Assembly (NCBI GenBank): GCA_963843315.1
Contig: CAWJJU010000007.1
Coordinates: forward strand, 1-64,000
Source of the DNA: JAWVFM01 sp963843315
GTDB taxonomy: Bacteria; Actinomycetota; Thermoleophilia; Solirubrobacterales; 70-9
DNA length: 64,000 nt
Reading direction: 5' to 3'
Shown piece by piece: positions 15,585-25,545 of this stretch. A program made the position numbers and the translations under genes. Every line of letters starts with the position of its first letter. Within the stretch, counting starts at the first letter, position 1. The notes below the pieces were generated by a model. That model was not told where the DNA came from. It saw nothing but the letters and a program-made list of their open reading frames with translations, and made no database searches.

Positions 15585-16967
15585 AGGGTCGTCCTCCGCG
15601 CGAGGGTAATCGGCAGCAGCGCGGCGAGCGCGAACCCGGCCGCCAACAGGAACGAGGGGCTGAACGCGTGCGTCGCCGCGCGGTCGAGCTGGTCCTGGAG
15701 CTTCGCCTTCAGCGCCAGGGCGCCGGCGCGGTCGGCCGGGTCGGAGGGCAGCGGGTCGAAGGCCGGCGCGATCACCGGCACCTTGCCGTCCTCGGCGGCG
15801 AGGCGATCCGACAACCGCCGGGCGAGGTCGTACTTGACCGGCACCGAGACCTGAGCGTCCAGCAGCGCCGCGGTGCCGGCCTGCTCGGCGTTCTGGCGCT
15901 GGTGGACGAGGTCCGCGGTGAAGATGGGGGTCAACACCAGCAGGCCGGCGACCACCCCGGCGTGGCGCGCGGCCAGGGTCCAGCCGCCGTGGATCGCCTG
16001 GGGCGCGCGGCCCTCCAGCGCAGCCTCGGTGAGCGCCGACAGCACCAGGGCCAGCCCCGCGCCGAGCAGCACCTGCGCCGGGAACGTGGCGGGAATCGAC
16101 GCCTTGGGCAGCAGGCCCAGCCCCGCCAGGCCGCCCGCGAGGGCGACGATGCCCGCGATGGCACGCGAGCGCGCGTCGCCCGCCTCGCCCGCGAGCCTGC
16201 CGGTGGTGAGAGCCGCGATCGGCATCACCGTCACCGCCATGGCCGCGACGATCGGCGAGTGGCGCCAGCCCTCGATCAGCAGCAGGACCAGCAGGAAGAG
16301 CGCCGCCGCGAGGCCGGCCGAGACCAGCGCCAGCGCGAGGTTCGCCGGCCCGTGCGGGCGCCCGGTTCGCCGCAGCTCGGCCGCGATGGCCTCGCCGCGA
16401 TCCTCGTTGCGCGCCGCGGGCAGAACCGTGAGCGCGATCATCAGCGCCAGCGGCGTCTGCACCAGGAAGATGGACTGCCACGAGACGAGCTGGGTGAGCA
16501 GGCCGCCGACCGCGGGGCCGATCGCCGCCCCCGCCGCCCCCGCGGCGGCCCATACCCTGGCCGCCCGCTGCTCGGTCCCCACGGTGGCGGGAAGGAGCTC
16601 GAGAGCGGCGCCCGCGGCCAGCGCACCGCCCAGGGCCTGCAGGCAGCGGAACGCGACGAGCGGCTCGAGCGACGGCGGACAGGCCGCAGCCGAGGCTGGC
16701 CAGCCCGAAGACCGCGAGCCCCCCGACGACGCCGCGCGCCGGGCCGATGCGACGAGCGGTCGCGGCCGCCGGCACCGCCGCCGCGGCGAGCACGAGGTTG
16801 AACGCGATGAGCACCCAGATGACCGCGTTCACCGACACGTCGAACTGGCGGTAGATCTCCGGCAGCGCGAGCACCACCACAGAGGAGTCCGCGAGCACGA
16901 GTCCGACCGCGAGCCCCAGGCTCGCCGTCGTCCGCCGCGATCTGAGGCTCGGCATCGCCTCCAACAT
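15581..16967 (-). CDS. MFS drug-type transporter (one apparent frameshift near 16678)
   Basis: Corrected length 461 residues. N-terminal half (from ATG 16967) reads GLVLADSSVVVLALPEIYRQ, a DHA2-like first helix, then AVIWVLIAFNLVLAAAAVPAA. After SLGCGLS one extra base in CTGTCCGCCG throws the frame; the other frame continues as PSLEPLVAFRCLQALGGALAAG, the standard motif of this family, and runs to ALLPITLARRTTL. A large extracytoplasmic loop (about DLVHQRQNAEQ to DRAATHAFSPSF) lies before the last helix. Removing one base makes the length a multiple of three. Probable proton-coupled exporter. Divergent from the serine hydrolase gene, about 45 bp away. Confidence 0.78.
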
Positions 16968-17010
16968 ATTGCCCCTGCCCGATTTCGCCGAAAGCGAATA
17001 GCGTCCCGGC

Positions 17011-18306
17011 ATGGTCTCGATCCCTCGCGTGCCCGGAGTCCCCGATCCGCTGCGCCGGATCCGGGTCCCGGGGGACCTCGACTCGATCACCACCGTCGGC
17101 GAGGAGGAGCCGGCCGCGGCGGGCGACTGGGACGACGACTCCGTCGACCGCATCTGGCACTCGGCCACCGACCTGTACCGGTCGAGGGTCCACCCTGCGC
17201 TTCAGATCTGCGTGCGGCGCCACGGCGCCGTGGTGCTGAACCGCGCGATCGGCCACGCGCGGGGAAACGGCCCGCGCGACGACGGGGACAGCGAGAAGGT
17301 CGCGGCCACGCCCGAGACGCCGTACTGCGTGTACTCGGCGTCGAAGGCGATCACCGCGTTCGTCGTCCACATGCTGATCGAGCGCGGCGTCCTGGATCTG
17401 GACGACCCGGTGGCGAAGCACATTCCCGGCTTCGAGCGCCACGGCAAGGACGGAATCACGATCGGGCACGTGCTCTCGCACCGCGCCGGCGTGCCGAACC
17501 TGCCCCGCGAGGCGATCTCCGACCTCGACCGGCTGCCCGACCACGAGCACATGTGCGAGATCCTCTGCGACGCGAAGCCCATGCACGCGCCCGGCAGGCT
17601 GCTCGCCTACCACGCCGTCTCGGGGGGCTTCATCCTCGGCGAGGTGGTGCGGCGGGCCACCGGCAGGGACATCCGGCAGGTGCTCGCCGAGGAGGTTCTG
17701 GGCCCGCTCGGCTTCCGCTGGACGGGCTACGGGGTGCGCCCCGAGGACCTCGGCGAGGTCGGGATCGACTACCTCACCGGCCCGCCGCTCGTCCCGCCGC
17801 TGTCGAATCTCCTCACGAGGGCGCTCGGCTCGCCACTCGGCGATCTGATCGAGGCCACCGCCGACCCGCGCTTCCTCACCGCGGTGGTGCCCGCCGCCAA
17901 CACGGTGACCACCGCCTTCGAGCTGTCGCGCTTCTTCGAGCTCATGCGCCGGGGCGGCGAGCTCGACGGGGTTCGGGTGATGAAGCCGGCGACGATCAAG
18001 CGCGCCCACACGCAGCAGTCGCACCTGGAGCTCGACTTCTCGCTCGGGTTCCCCACGCGGTTCGGCTACGGGTTCATGCTGGGAGCGCAGGTGCTGAGCC
18101 TCTATGGCCGCGACACCCAGCACGCCTTCGGGCACCTCGGGTTCACCAACATCCTGGCCTGGGCCGACCCCGAGCGCGCGACCTCGGTTGCGGTGATCAC
18201 CAGCGGCAAGCCGACCATCTACCCCGAGATCACCCGCTTCTACGGGCTCATGTCGCGAATCACGAGCGAGGCGCCCAAGGTCCCGGAGCGGGAATGGATG
18301 GTCTGA
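17011..18306 (+). CDS. Beta-lactamase-fold serine hydrolase (class C / esterase-like)
   Basis: 431 residues. Nucleophile motif SASK (Ser109, Lys112) in YCVYSASKAITAFVVHML, followed by ERGVLDLDDPVAKHIPGF and ITIGHVLSHRAGVP, typical of class C-like esterases and D-aminopeptidases; the Tyr motif is YHAVSGG rather than the usual YSN, and the last motif is FGHLGFTN. No signal peptide is seen, so it is probably cytoplasmic, which fits esterase/lactonase-type members rather than a penicillin-inactivating enzyme. Followed 40 bp downstream by an antiporter gene on the same strand. Confidence 0.85.
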   Translation: MVSIPRVPGVPDPLRRIRVPGDLDSITTVGEEEPAAAGDWDDDSVDRIWHSATDLYRSRVHPALQICVRRHGAVVLNRAIGHARGNGPRDDGDSEKVAATPETPYCVYSASKAITAFVVHMLIERGVLDLDDPVAKHIPGFERHGKDGITIGHVLSHRAGVPNLPREAISDLDRLPDHEHMCEILCDAKPMHAPGRLLAYHAVSGGFILGEVVRRATGRDIRQVLAEEVLGPLGFRWTGYGVRPEDLGEVGIDYLTGPPLVPPLSNLLTRALGSPLGDLIEATADPRFLTAVVPAANTVTTAFELSRFFELMRRGGELDGVRVMKPATIKRAHTQQSHLELDFSLGFPTRFGYGFMLGAQVLSLYGRDTQHAFGHLGFTNILAWADPERATSVAVITSGKPTIYPEITRFYGLMSRITSEAPKVPEREWMV

Positions 18307-18346
18307 CGGGCGCGGGAGCCACAGAGGCCATGGAGGCGCCGGAACC

Positions 18347-19484
18347 GTGACGAGCCTCGGGGTCCTCGCCCTGATCGTGGGCCTGGGCCTCCTCGGGCCG
18401 GTGCTCTCCGGGGCGACGCGGAACCTCGCGCCCGTGGTCGTGGGCGAGATCATCGCCGGGGTCATCTTCGGCACCAGCGGCACGGGCACGATCGACCCGA
18501 CCCAGCCGACGCTTCAGGTGCTCTCCGACGTCGGCTTCGCCACGCTCATGTTCAGCGTGGGGATGCACGTGCCGCTGCACGACGAGCGGCTGAAGCAGGC
18601 GTTCGGCCGCGGGGCGCTGGCGGCCGGCGTCGGCGCATTGCTCGCCGTGCCCGCCGGTCTGCTCGCTGCCGGCGATCGCAGGGGGCGGGCACGCCGCGAT
18701 CTACGCGGTGATCCTGGCGTCCAGCTCTGCCGCCATCGCCCTGCCCGTGCTGGGAGAGCGCGGCGGGCCGCCGGACCTCGCGCTGATCGCGCAGATCACC
18801 GTCGCCGACGTGGCCGCCGTGATCGCGGTCCCGTTCGTGATCCAGCCGTCGCGCACGCTGCACGTGCTCCTCGGGAGCCTCGCCGTGGTGGCGGCGACGC
18901 TCGCCGCCTTCGCGATCATGCACCGCCTGCGCCTGGTCGACTCCTACCGCTCGCTGCGCGCGCAGTCCAAGAAGCGCGGGTGGGCGCTGGACCTGCGCAT
19001 CGCCCTGGCCTTCCTCATCGGCCTCGCGGCGCTCGCGAAGGCAACCGGAACGAGCATCCTCATCGCCGGCTTCGGCGCCGGCCTCGTCGTCGGGGCCATC
19101 GGCGGCCCGGAGCGCCTCTCGCTGGAGGTGCGCGGCGTGGCCGAGGGGTTCCTGGTCCCGATGTTCTTCGTCCTCCTCGGCGCCCGGCTCGACGTGAGCG
19201 CTCTGGTGAACCACCCGTCGAACCTGGCGCTGATGGCCGCGCTGGCGGGCCTGGCGGCGGCGGTCCACGCGGGAGCCGCCCTGGTCAGCCGCCAGCCGCT
19301 CTCGTCGGGCCTGATCTCGGCGGCGCAGATGGGGGTGCCCGCCGCGGTGGTCTCGCTGGGTTTGAGCGAGGGCATCCTCGGGCCGGGCACCGGCGCCGCG
19401 GTGATGGCCGCCGCCCTGCTGAGCCTCGCCACGTGCGCGGGCGGGATCGCGCTCCTGGACCGCAGCCGCCGGCCTCAGCGGTAG
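18347..19484 (+). CDS. CPA2-family Na+(K+)/H+ antiporter (one apparent frameshift near 18678)
   Basis: Corrected length 378 residues. GTG start at 18347. First part reads LALIVGLGLLGPVLSGATR, VVVGEIIAGVIFG and ATLMFSVGMHVPL, typical of KefB/NapA-type antiporters. At VPAGLLAA one extra G shifts the frame; the other frame continues with IAGGGHAAIYAVILASSSAA and keeps through SILIAGFGAGLVVGAIGG and GVPAAVVSLGLSEGILG to the end. No TrkA-N or cNMP domain follows, so this is a bare membrane antiporter. One-base removal gives a length divisible by three. Ion specificity cannot be assigned. Confidence 0.8.
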
Positions 19485-19609
19485 GCGCGGCTCCATATCT
19501 GCAGGCAGGCCTCTGCGCGAAGCGTCCGTCACATCGCCGCTCGGTAAGTACCGGGGCGAATCCGGCCGAAGGGGTTGTTGTAATCCAACGCAAAGGCAGG
19601 CGACGGTCC

Positions 19610-20782
19610 ATGGATGGAATCTCGGCTGTGACACTTCCGAATCCCACAAGAGACAGTGATCCTCCCGCGGGGGCCCCTTCGCCTTCCGGCGCGCACCCGA
19701 GCGAGCAGAGCGGGCCGCGCCTGTTCAGAACGGCGGCGGACCTGGCGGCGCTCGACTGGCGCTCCCTGCTGGACGCAGCGCGCGCCGAGGGGTGCGCACA
19801 GGTGCGCGTCTGGGTCGCCGGCTGGGAGGGCGACGCCGAGCCGTACGTGATCGCGCTCGCGGCAAGCGAGGCGCTCGGTCCCTACGCCGGCGCGCTGGCG
19901 ATTCTCGCGACGGATCCCGATCCCGCGCGCGTGGCCCTCGCCGCGGAGGGGCGCTTTCCCGCGGGCGACCTCGACGAGATACCGCTGCTCCTGCGGGACC
20001 GCTACTTCGACGCGGCCGCCGGCCGCCTCACCGCGCGCCCCGGGCTTCACCAGGCGATCGAGTTCGCCCCGCACGACCTGACCGGCAGCGCGGGCCCGCC
20101 CGCTGCGGGCCCGTTCGACGTGATCAGCTGCCGCTGCGGCCTCGAAGAATGCGGGGCGGACGTGGTCGAGAGGGTGCTCACGACGATGGAACGCGCCCTT
20201 CGGCCCGAGGGGGCGCTGGTGCTCGGCCCCCGGAGCACGGAGGCGATGGGCGAGCGTCGCGTCCGTCCGCGGCGGCCACGTGAGCTCGCGCGCACCCTTC
20301 GCCGCGCCCTCGGACTGGCCGAGGGCCGCCAGCCGCGAGCCGTTCCGATCGTCGACCCCGCGGAGGGGCCTCGCAGCCGCCTCGACGACCGCGTCGAGCA
20401 CGCGCTCATCGCGATGGAGGCGGGCGACCACGCTTCGGCGCTGAAGATCGCCAACGGAGTCCTCGAGGCCGATGCCCTCCACGCCGACGCGCACCTGGTC
20501 CGCGGGATCGCCCTGCTGGAGAGCGGCGACGCCCCCGGGGCGGTGCATGCGCTGCGGCGCGCGACCTTCGTCGACCCCGCCTTCGGGCTCGCCTTCTTCG
20601 AGCTGGGGCGCGCGCACGAGGTCGCCGGCGAGCAGCCTGAGGCGCGCCATGCCTTCGAGCGCGCCCTCGCGTTCCTCGGCGCCGAAGCCGAGTCGCACGA
20701 GATCCTCCGCGGCTACGTGGACGCCGCGGAGGTGCGCGAGGCCTGCGAGGCCCGGCTGCGCGATCCGCTCGAGCCCGTCTGA
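19610..20782 (+). CDS. CheR-like methyltransferase domain (degenerate) fused to TPR repeats
   Basis: 390 residues; ATG at 19610, the upstream open frame being a continuation of non-coding sequence. Residues about 40-235 follow the CheR SAM-binding fold: VRVWVAGWEGDAEPYVIALA corresponds to the AGCSTGEEPYSLA motif of true CheR but has lost its Cys-Ser-Thr-Gly core; AILATDPDPARVALAAEGRF matches the next strand-helix; FDVISCRCGLEEC stands in for FDLIFCRNVLIYF; ALRPEGALVLG closes the fold. Residues about 255-390 form tetratricopeptide repeats (ALIAMEAGDHASALKIANGV, DAHLVRGIALLESGDAPGAV, FFELGRAHEVAGEQPEA). No chemoreceptor or other che gene is in the window. Methyltransferase activity is doubtful; it may be a scaffold. 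Confidence 0.72.
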   Translation: MDGISAVTLPNPTRDSDPPAGAPSPSGAHPSEQSGPRLFRTAADLAALDWRSLLDAARAEGCAQVRVWVAGWEGDAEPYVIALAASEALGPYAGALAILATDPDPARVALAAEGRFPAGDLDEIPLLLRDRYFDAAAGRLTARPGLHQAIEFAPHDLTGSAGPPAAGPFDVISCRCGLEECGADVVERVLTTMERALRPEGALVLGPRSTEAMGERRVRPRRPRELARTLRRALGLAEGRQPRAVPIVDPAEGPRSRLDDRVEHALIAMEAGDHASALKIANGVLEADALHADAHLVRGIALLESGDAPGAVHALRRATFVDPAFGLAFFELGRAHEVAGEQPEARHAFERALAFLGAEAESHEILRGYVDAAEVREACEARLRDPLEPV

Positions 20783-20786
20783 GCGA

Positions 20787-21446
20787 TCAGGCGGCCTCGG
20801 CCTGCTCGCACACGACCTCCAGCAGGCCGTTCACGAGCACGTGGGCGCCCGAGCCCACGCCCAGCGTCCAGTAGCGCCGAAACCAGCGGCGAGCGTGCTC
20901 GTCGGTGGTCGCGGTGCGCATCACTCCCCAGGCCAGCGTGCGCTCGTCGTCGATCGGCGTGACCCCGAGCGCGTAGATCGTCTTCGCAAACCCCGGCTCG
21001 GCGAAGCCGGCGAAACCCTCGGGCGTCACGTCGGCGAACTCGATGACCGGGCGCCAGAACTTGCCGACGAGCCCGAGGTCGATCTCCCTACCCTCGCGCT
21101 CCCCGAGCAGGGCCCATCCCCCGCCCGACATCGGCAGCTCGGCAAGGTCGCGCAGACGCATGCTCTGAGGCGCGTCCCCTGGGCGCTCGCCGTGCAGCCC
21201 CTGCCAGACGATGTCCGGGAGCATGCGCACGGCGCCGAGCAGGCCCACCATCGGGCGACGGCGGCCGACGTCGATCAGGTCGACGTCCATCAGCGCCTCC
21301 CACGTGCGCTGCCGGCCGGCAGCGACCACCACGCCGAGCTCGTCGGAGACGTCGAAGACCGGCAGTAGCTCCTCGACCAGGCGGGTCAAGGCAGGAGCCG
21401 GCGCCCGCCGGCGGATCCGAGTTCGCGCATGAGCGCATCCTCTCAC
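20787..21446 (-). CDS. Hypothetical protein, possibly SRPBCC-like
   Basis: 219 residues, no signal peptide or clear membrane helix. N-terminal helix LTRLVEELLPVFDVSDEL, then alternating strands and helices (VGLLGAVRMLPDIVWQ; GGGWALLGEREGREIDLGLVGKFW; EPGFAKTIYALGVTPIDDERTLAWGVMRTAT; HARRWFRRYWTLGVGSGAHVLV). The pattern of a long C-terminal helix after a beta-sheet resembles SRPBCC/polyketide-cyclase folds but I cannot name a family. Convergent with the CheR-TPR gene, 4 bp between ends. The start codon is uncertain; first 20 residues are Arg-rich and may not be translated. Confidence 0.62.
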   Translation of the reverse strand: MRGCAHARTRIRRRAPAPALTRLVEELLPVFDVSDELGVVVAAGRQRTWEALMDVDLIDVGRRRPMVGLLGAVRMLPDIVWQGLHGERPGDAPQSMRLRDLAELPMSGGGWALLGEREGREIDLGLVGKFWRPVIEFADVTPEGFAGFAEPGFAKTIYALGVTPIDDERTLAWGVMRTATTDEHARRWFRRYWTLGVGSGAHVLVNGLLEVVCEQAEAA

Positions 21447-21470
21447 CCGCCCGCGGGCGCCGTTTGCCGC

Positions 21471-21767
21471 TCAGGGCGAGCTCGACGAGCCGCCGCTGCC
21501 TCCCCCGGGCGCCGGGTAGAGCTGGCCGTTCGGCAGCCCCTGCCCGCCCGACGGTGGCGTGGGCAGCGAGCCATCGCCGCTCATCCCGGGCGGCGCCGGG
21601 AAGCCGGCGGGCAGGCCGTTCGAATCGCCGTTCCCGGCCGTGATCGCGATGATCGCCAGGGCGGCGATCACCGCCACTGTCGCGATGGCGCCGGCGATCG
21701 CCCAGGAGCGCCGGATGGTCAGCGTCGCCGGACCTGGCGTGCTGACCGCGGTTGGTGCTTCGTTCAT
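21471..21767 (-). CDS. Small single-pass membrane protein with Gly/Pro/Ser-rich tail
   Basis: 98 residues. One membrane helix (WAIAGAIATVAVIAALAIIAIT) after a short polar N-terminus, then a low-complexity exterior tail rich in Gly, Pro and Ser (LPAGFPAPPGMSG, GGGSGGSSSSP). Last gene of the two-component/ABC exporter unit, 27 bp beyond the ATPase gene. Unknown function; its position suggests an accessory to the exporter or a low-complexity substrate. Confidence 0.6.
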   Translation of the reverse strand: MNEAPTAVSTPGPATLTIRRSWAIAGAIATVAVIAALAIIAITAGNGDSNGLPAGFPAPPGMSGDGSLPTPPSGGQGLPNGQLYPAPGGGSGGSSSSP

Positions 21768-21794
21768 TTCGTCCTTCCTGTTCGGGTCTTGGTC

Positions 21795-22559
21795 TCAGGC
21801 GCCGGCGAGCGCAGCCGGTCTGGCCGCCCGCGTGTCGAGGAGCCGGCCGTCGGCCATGCGCAACAGCACGGGCGCCTGCTCGGCGATGGCCCGATCGTGG
21901 GTCACGAGCACGATCGTCTGACCCTGCTCGCGCGCAAGCTCCCGCAGGAGTGCCAGGACCTCGATCCCGGTCGCGCTGTCGAGGTTGCCCGTCGGCTCGT
22001 CCGCGAGGAGCACCCGCGGCGCGTTGGCCAGCGCCCTGGCGATCGCGACGCGCTGCTGCTCGCCGCCGGAGAGCTGGCTGGGCAGATGCCCCCGCCGGGG
22101 CCCGAGGCCGACGCCCTCCAGCAGGCTCGCCGCCCGCCCGCGGCGCTCGGCGGTTGAGCCTCCGCTCGCCGCGAGCGCCACCTCGACGTTCTCGGCTGCG
22201 GTGAGGGTCGAGATCAGGTTGAACTGCTGGAAGACGAAGCCAATCGCTCGGAGCCTCAGATCGGACAGCTCGCCGTCTCCGAGCCCCGCCAGGTCGCGGT
22301 CCTCGAACTCGATCGTCCCGGCCGTCGGCCGATCGAGGGCGCCGAGGAGCGCCAGCAGGGTCGACTTGCCCGACCCCGACGCCCCCTCGATCACCACGAA
22401 CTCGCCCGCGCGAACCTCCAGGTCGACGCCGTCGACGGCCCTGACCTCGCCGCCCGCGCCCCGGTAGGACTTGGTCACCCCTCGCAGGCGGTATATGGGG
22501 CCGGCTTCGACGGGGCGAGGGCCGTTGCTCATGTCGTTTCCTTTCGTCAGCGATTTCAT
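21795..22559 (-). CDS. ABC transporter ATP-binding protein (MacB/LolD-type)
   Basis: 254 residues. Walker A GASGSGKSTLLALLG, Q-loop VFQQFNLISTLTAAENVE, signature LSGGEQQRVAIARALA, Walker B VLLADEPTGNLD, His-switch VTHDRAIAEQ. The QFNLI...TAAENV stretch is typical of the LolD/MacB subfamily that works with FtsX-fold permeases. ATG at 22559 overlaps the permease stop (ATGA), so the two are coupled; a second ATG lies nine codons in. Likely drives mechanotransmission export or efflux of lipids, peptides or antibiotics with the adjacent permease. Confidence 0.92.
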   Translation of the reverse strand: MKSLTKGNDMSNGPRPVEAGPIYRLRGVTKSYRGAGGEVRAVDGVDLEVRAGEFVVIEGASGSGKSTLLALLGALDRPTAGTIEFEDRDLAGLGDGELSDLRLRAIGFVFQQFNLISTLTAAENVEVALAASGGSTAERRGRAASLLEGVGLGPRRGHLPSQLSGGEQQRVAIARALANAPRVLLADEPTGNLDSATGIEVLALLRELAREQGQTIVLVTHDRAIAEQAPVLLRMADGRLLDTRAARPAALAGA

Positions 22560-24050
22560 TCGACGCTCCTGAGTGCCTCGGCGGGCCGCAGCCGGGCCGC
22601 CCGGCTCGCCCCTGCGAGGCCCGCGACGAGCCCTGCCGCCATCGCGAGGGCGACGGCCAGCGCGATCACGCCGAGGGACACGGGCGCGCCGAGGGTGACG
22701 CTGCTGGAGCCGGACGCGATTCCCTGGCCGAACGGGCCGGGAGCCGCGCCGGACTGGCCGACCGTTGCGTCGAGGGTGACCCCGAGGGCGCCGATCAGGG
22801 CGGCGCCGCCGATTCCCAGCGCCGCTCCGGCCAGCCCGCCGATCAGGCCCTGTGCCGTCGCCTCGCCGCTGATCTGCCTGACCACCCGCCAGTTGCGCCA
22901 GCCGATCGCCTTCAGCGTTCCGATCTCGCGCGTGCGCTTGCTGACCGAGCTGAGCGTGAGCAGGCTCGCGATCAGCGTCGCAGCGATCAGGGCGATGACC
23001 GCGAGGGCGGTGCCGAGGTCGCGCGAGAGGTTGCGCGCGCTCTCGAGCGACCCGGTGACACGGGAGGCGAGGTCCTTGGCGGTGGTCACGTCGGCCCCGC
23101 TGAAGCTGCTCTGGATCTCGGACGACACGGTGCTCACCTGCGAGGCGCTGTCGGCTCGCACTGAGACGGTGTTGATGCGTCCCGCGTGATCCGAGACCTT
23201 CTGAAGAACGCCCAGCGGGACGTAGATGTCCGAGGACTGCCCGCCCAGCGGGGCCTTCGAGATGCCGACCACCTTCAGGCTCTTGCCGCCGACCTTGACG
23301 GCGTCGCCAACCGACAGGTCATTCTGGTCCGCGTAGGTCTGGGACAGGACGGCCTGCGGCCGGTTCCCGGAGCTCAGGTAGCGGCCACGAGAGATCTGCG
23401 AGCTGGTCAGCTCACCGAGATCCGAGTGGGAGGCGTCGACGCCGGTGACGCTCGACGGGCTCGAAGCCAAGGCCCCCCTGAGCCGAGGGCGAGCCGCCCG
23501 AGGCGCTCGGCGGGGGCGCGCCGAAGCCCGTGGCTCCCGAGTCGGTGGAGCTCGAGGCCGACGGGACCGTTCCCGAAAGATGGATCATGTTGAGGGTCAG
23601 CGAGCCGGTCGCGCCCGAGACGCCGTCCAGCTTCTCGACCTTGCGCAGCTCCCGCGCCGGAAAGCTCAGGTTCGTCGCCATGAATCGCGTGGTCGAGAAG
23701 TGCGACCCGGGCTTACCCAGCTTCGAGAAGTCGAGCTGGGTACCGCCGTTCTCCCTCTGAAGCTGCCGCTGCTCCTTCGCCGAGAGCTGAGGCGGCCCCG
23801 CCGCCGGCCCACCGGCCCTGAAGGACGTCTCGCCGCCCGAGCCGCTGACCACTATCGGCCTCGTCACCGACATGTCGGTGCCGACGCCCGTGAGGGGCTC
23901 CAGGACCTTGCTCTGGGCGTCGTTGAGGCCGCGCGAGAGGGCGGCGACGGTGACGACGAGGGCGACGCCGACGGCGAGGCCCAGGGCGGTCAGGACGGTA
24001 CGGCTGCGCCGGCGTCGAAGCTCGGACGCGAGATAGCGAAGGTAGAACAT
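22556..24050 (-). CDS. FtsX/MacB-fold ABC permease (one apparent frameshift near 23468)
   Basis: Corrected length 497 residues. N-terminal helix with RRRRSRTVLTALGLAVGVAL, a periplasmic-type extracellular domain, then the C-terminal three-helix FtsX module (LAVIALIAATLIASLLTLSS, SKRTREIGTLKAIGWRNWRV, LAVALAMAAGLVAGLAGASR, ARLRPAEALRSVE). The break falls in a low-complexity stretch: GGL then an extra G; the other frame resumes ASSPSSVTGVDASHSDLGEL. Removing one base restores a multiple of three. Lies downstream of the two-component pair, the usual order for regulator-controlled MacB-like exporters. Confidence 0.83.
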
Positions 24051-24117
24051 GGCGCCCATCCAACCCGGGGCGCGTAAGGCACCGGGAAGAGCGGCGTAAG
24101 AAGCGCCGAAGAATCGG

Positions 24118-25545
24118 CTAGATGCCCGGCGCGGTCGCGCCCGGGAAGCTCGCGCGCAGCACGGCGCCGCCGCCTGCGGCGTTGCCGGCGCTGACCGTGC
24201 CGCCATGCGCCTCCACGACCTGGCGCACGATGGCGAGGCCCAGTCCCGAGCCCGGCAGCGAGCGCGCTGCGTCGGCGCGGTAGAAGCGGTCGAAGACGTG
24301 GGGAAGATCGGCCTCGGCGAAGCCGCGCCCATGGTCGCGCACCGACAGCTCGCCGCCCGCCAGGCGGACCTCCACGAGCCCGCCCTCCGGGCTCCATTTG
24401 GCGGCGTTGTCGAGGAGGTTCGAGACCGCCCTGCCGAGGCGATCGGCGACGCCGCGCACCACGATCGGCTCGGCATGGCAGGTGAACTCGACGCCCGGGG
24501 CGTGGGCGCGGGCGCGGGCGACCGCCTCCTCCACGACCTCGTCGAGGCGAACGTCGGCCAGGTGCTGCGGAAGCTCGCCGCGCCGGGCCAGTTCCACCAC
24601 GTCGTCGATCAGCAGCCCAAGCTCGCCGGCCTGCTCCAGCACGCTGTGTGCCAGGTCGCGGCGCTCGGCTTCGGAGATGTCCTCGCGATCCATCAGCTCG
24701 GCGTTCGCGCGCACGCTCGCCAGCGGGGTGCGCAACTCGTGGGAGGCGTCGGAGACGAGGAGGCGCTGGGCAGCCACCGATCCCTCGAGCGCCTCGAGCG
24801 TTGCGTTGTAGCTCCGAGCGAGGCGGCCGAGCTCGTCGTCGCCCTCCTCGGGCAGCCGGCGCCCGACCATGCCGGCGCCCGCGATCTCCTCCGTGCGGGC
24901 CGTGAAGTCGCGCACGGGAGCGAGCGACGCGCCCGAGACCGCGCGGCCCAGGAAGACCGCGATGATCACTCCGCCGACGTTGATCGCCGCGAGGATCCAG
25001 AGCAGGGAACGAAGCGTGGAGTCCACCTCGTTCAGGGGCCGCGCCACCTGAACCGCGCCACCGACGGGGAGCGGCGCGGTGAGGATGCGAAGGTGTTGGC
25101 CGCTCACGGTGACGTCGCCGATCGTCGTCTCTCCGCCCTGCGCGGCGAGCGCGCGGGTGCCGGCGCCGACCGGAAGGGTGGGGCCGGCGTCACTTGCCGG
25201 GGCGACGACGCCGCCTCCGGGCGCGACGAACTGGATCACGCCCTCCGCCCCACCGAACTCAGCTCCGGGGTCGCCGGGCGGCGGCACCGGTATATGCCGA
25301 AGGGGGCCCTCTTGGGCCTGGCTCCCGCCGAAGTCGGGCTGCGGACCCTGCGCAACGAACTGCTGGATGCCCGCCGCACGGTCGCGCAGCGACGAGTCGA
25401 TCTCGCCGAGCATGTTCGAGCGAACCGCGAAGTAGGCGGCCACGGAGGCCAGGAGCACCGCCGCAGCGACGGCGATCCCGGCGGCCAGCGACAGCCGGCG
25501 CCCGATCGGGATCCTGCTGTCGGTGAGATGCCCGGGGAGCCTCAT
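24118..25545 (-). CDS. Sensor histidine kinase (HAMP-HisKA-HATPase)
   Basis: 475 residues. First membrane helix LAAGIAVAAAVLLASVAAYF, extracellular region about 40-160, second helix LLWILAAINVGGVIIAVFLG, HAMP linker ending in EEGDDELGRLARSYN, phosphoacceptor motif SDASHELRTPLASVRANAEL, N-box VSNLLDNAAKWS, G1 VRDHGRGF, F-box VFDRFYRAD, G2 GSGLGLAIVRQVVEAHGG. All catalytic boxes are intact. ATG at 25545 overlaps the regulator stop (ATGA). The extracellular loop is Gln/Pro/Gly-rich with no known sensor fold. Resembles the MprB-type kinases of actinobacteria. Confidence 0.93.
   Translation of the reverse strand: MRLPGHLTDSRIPIGRRLSLAAGIAVAAAVLLASVAAYFAVRSNMLGEIDSSLRDRAAGIQQFVAQGPQPDFGGSQAQEGPLRHIPVPPPGDPGAEFGGAEGVIQFVAPGGGVVAPASDAGPTLPVGAGTRALAAQGGETTIGDVTVSGQHLRILTAPLPVGGAVQVARPLNEVDSTLRSLLWILAAINVGGVIIAVFLGRAVSGASLAPVRDFTARTEEIAGAGMVGRRLPEEGDDELGRLARSYNATLEALEGSVAAQRLLVSDASHELRTPLASVRANAELMDREDISEAERRDLAHSVLEQAGELGLLIDDVVELARRGELPQHLADVRLDEVVEEAVARARAHAPGVEFTCHAEPIVVRGVADRLGRAVSNLLDNAAKWSPEGGLVEVRLAGGELSVRDHGRGFAEADLPHVFDRFYRADAARSLPGSGLGLAIVRQVVEAHGGTVSAGNAAGGGAVLRASFPGATAPGI

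Noticed and set aside
19485..19609. Possible small RNA or second riboswitch between antiporter and CheR-TPR genes
   Set aside because: The region contains GC-rich inverted patches but none of the conserved cores of known riboswitches that I could recognise.
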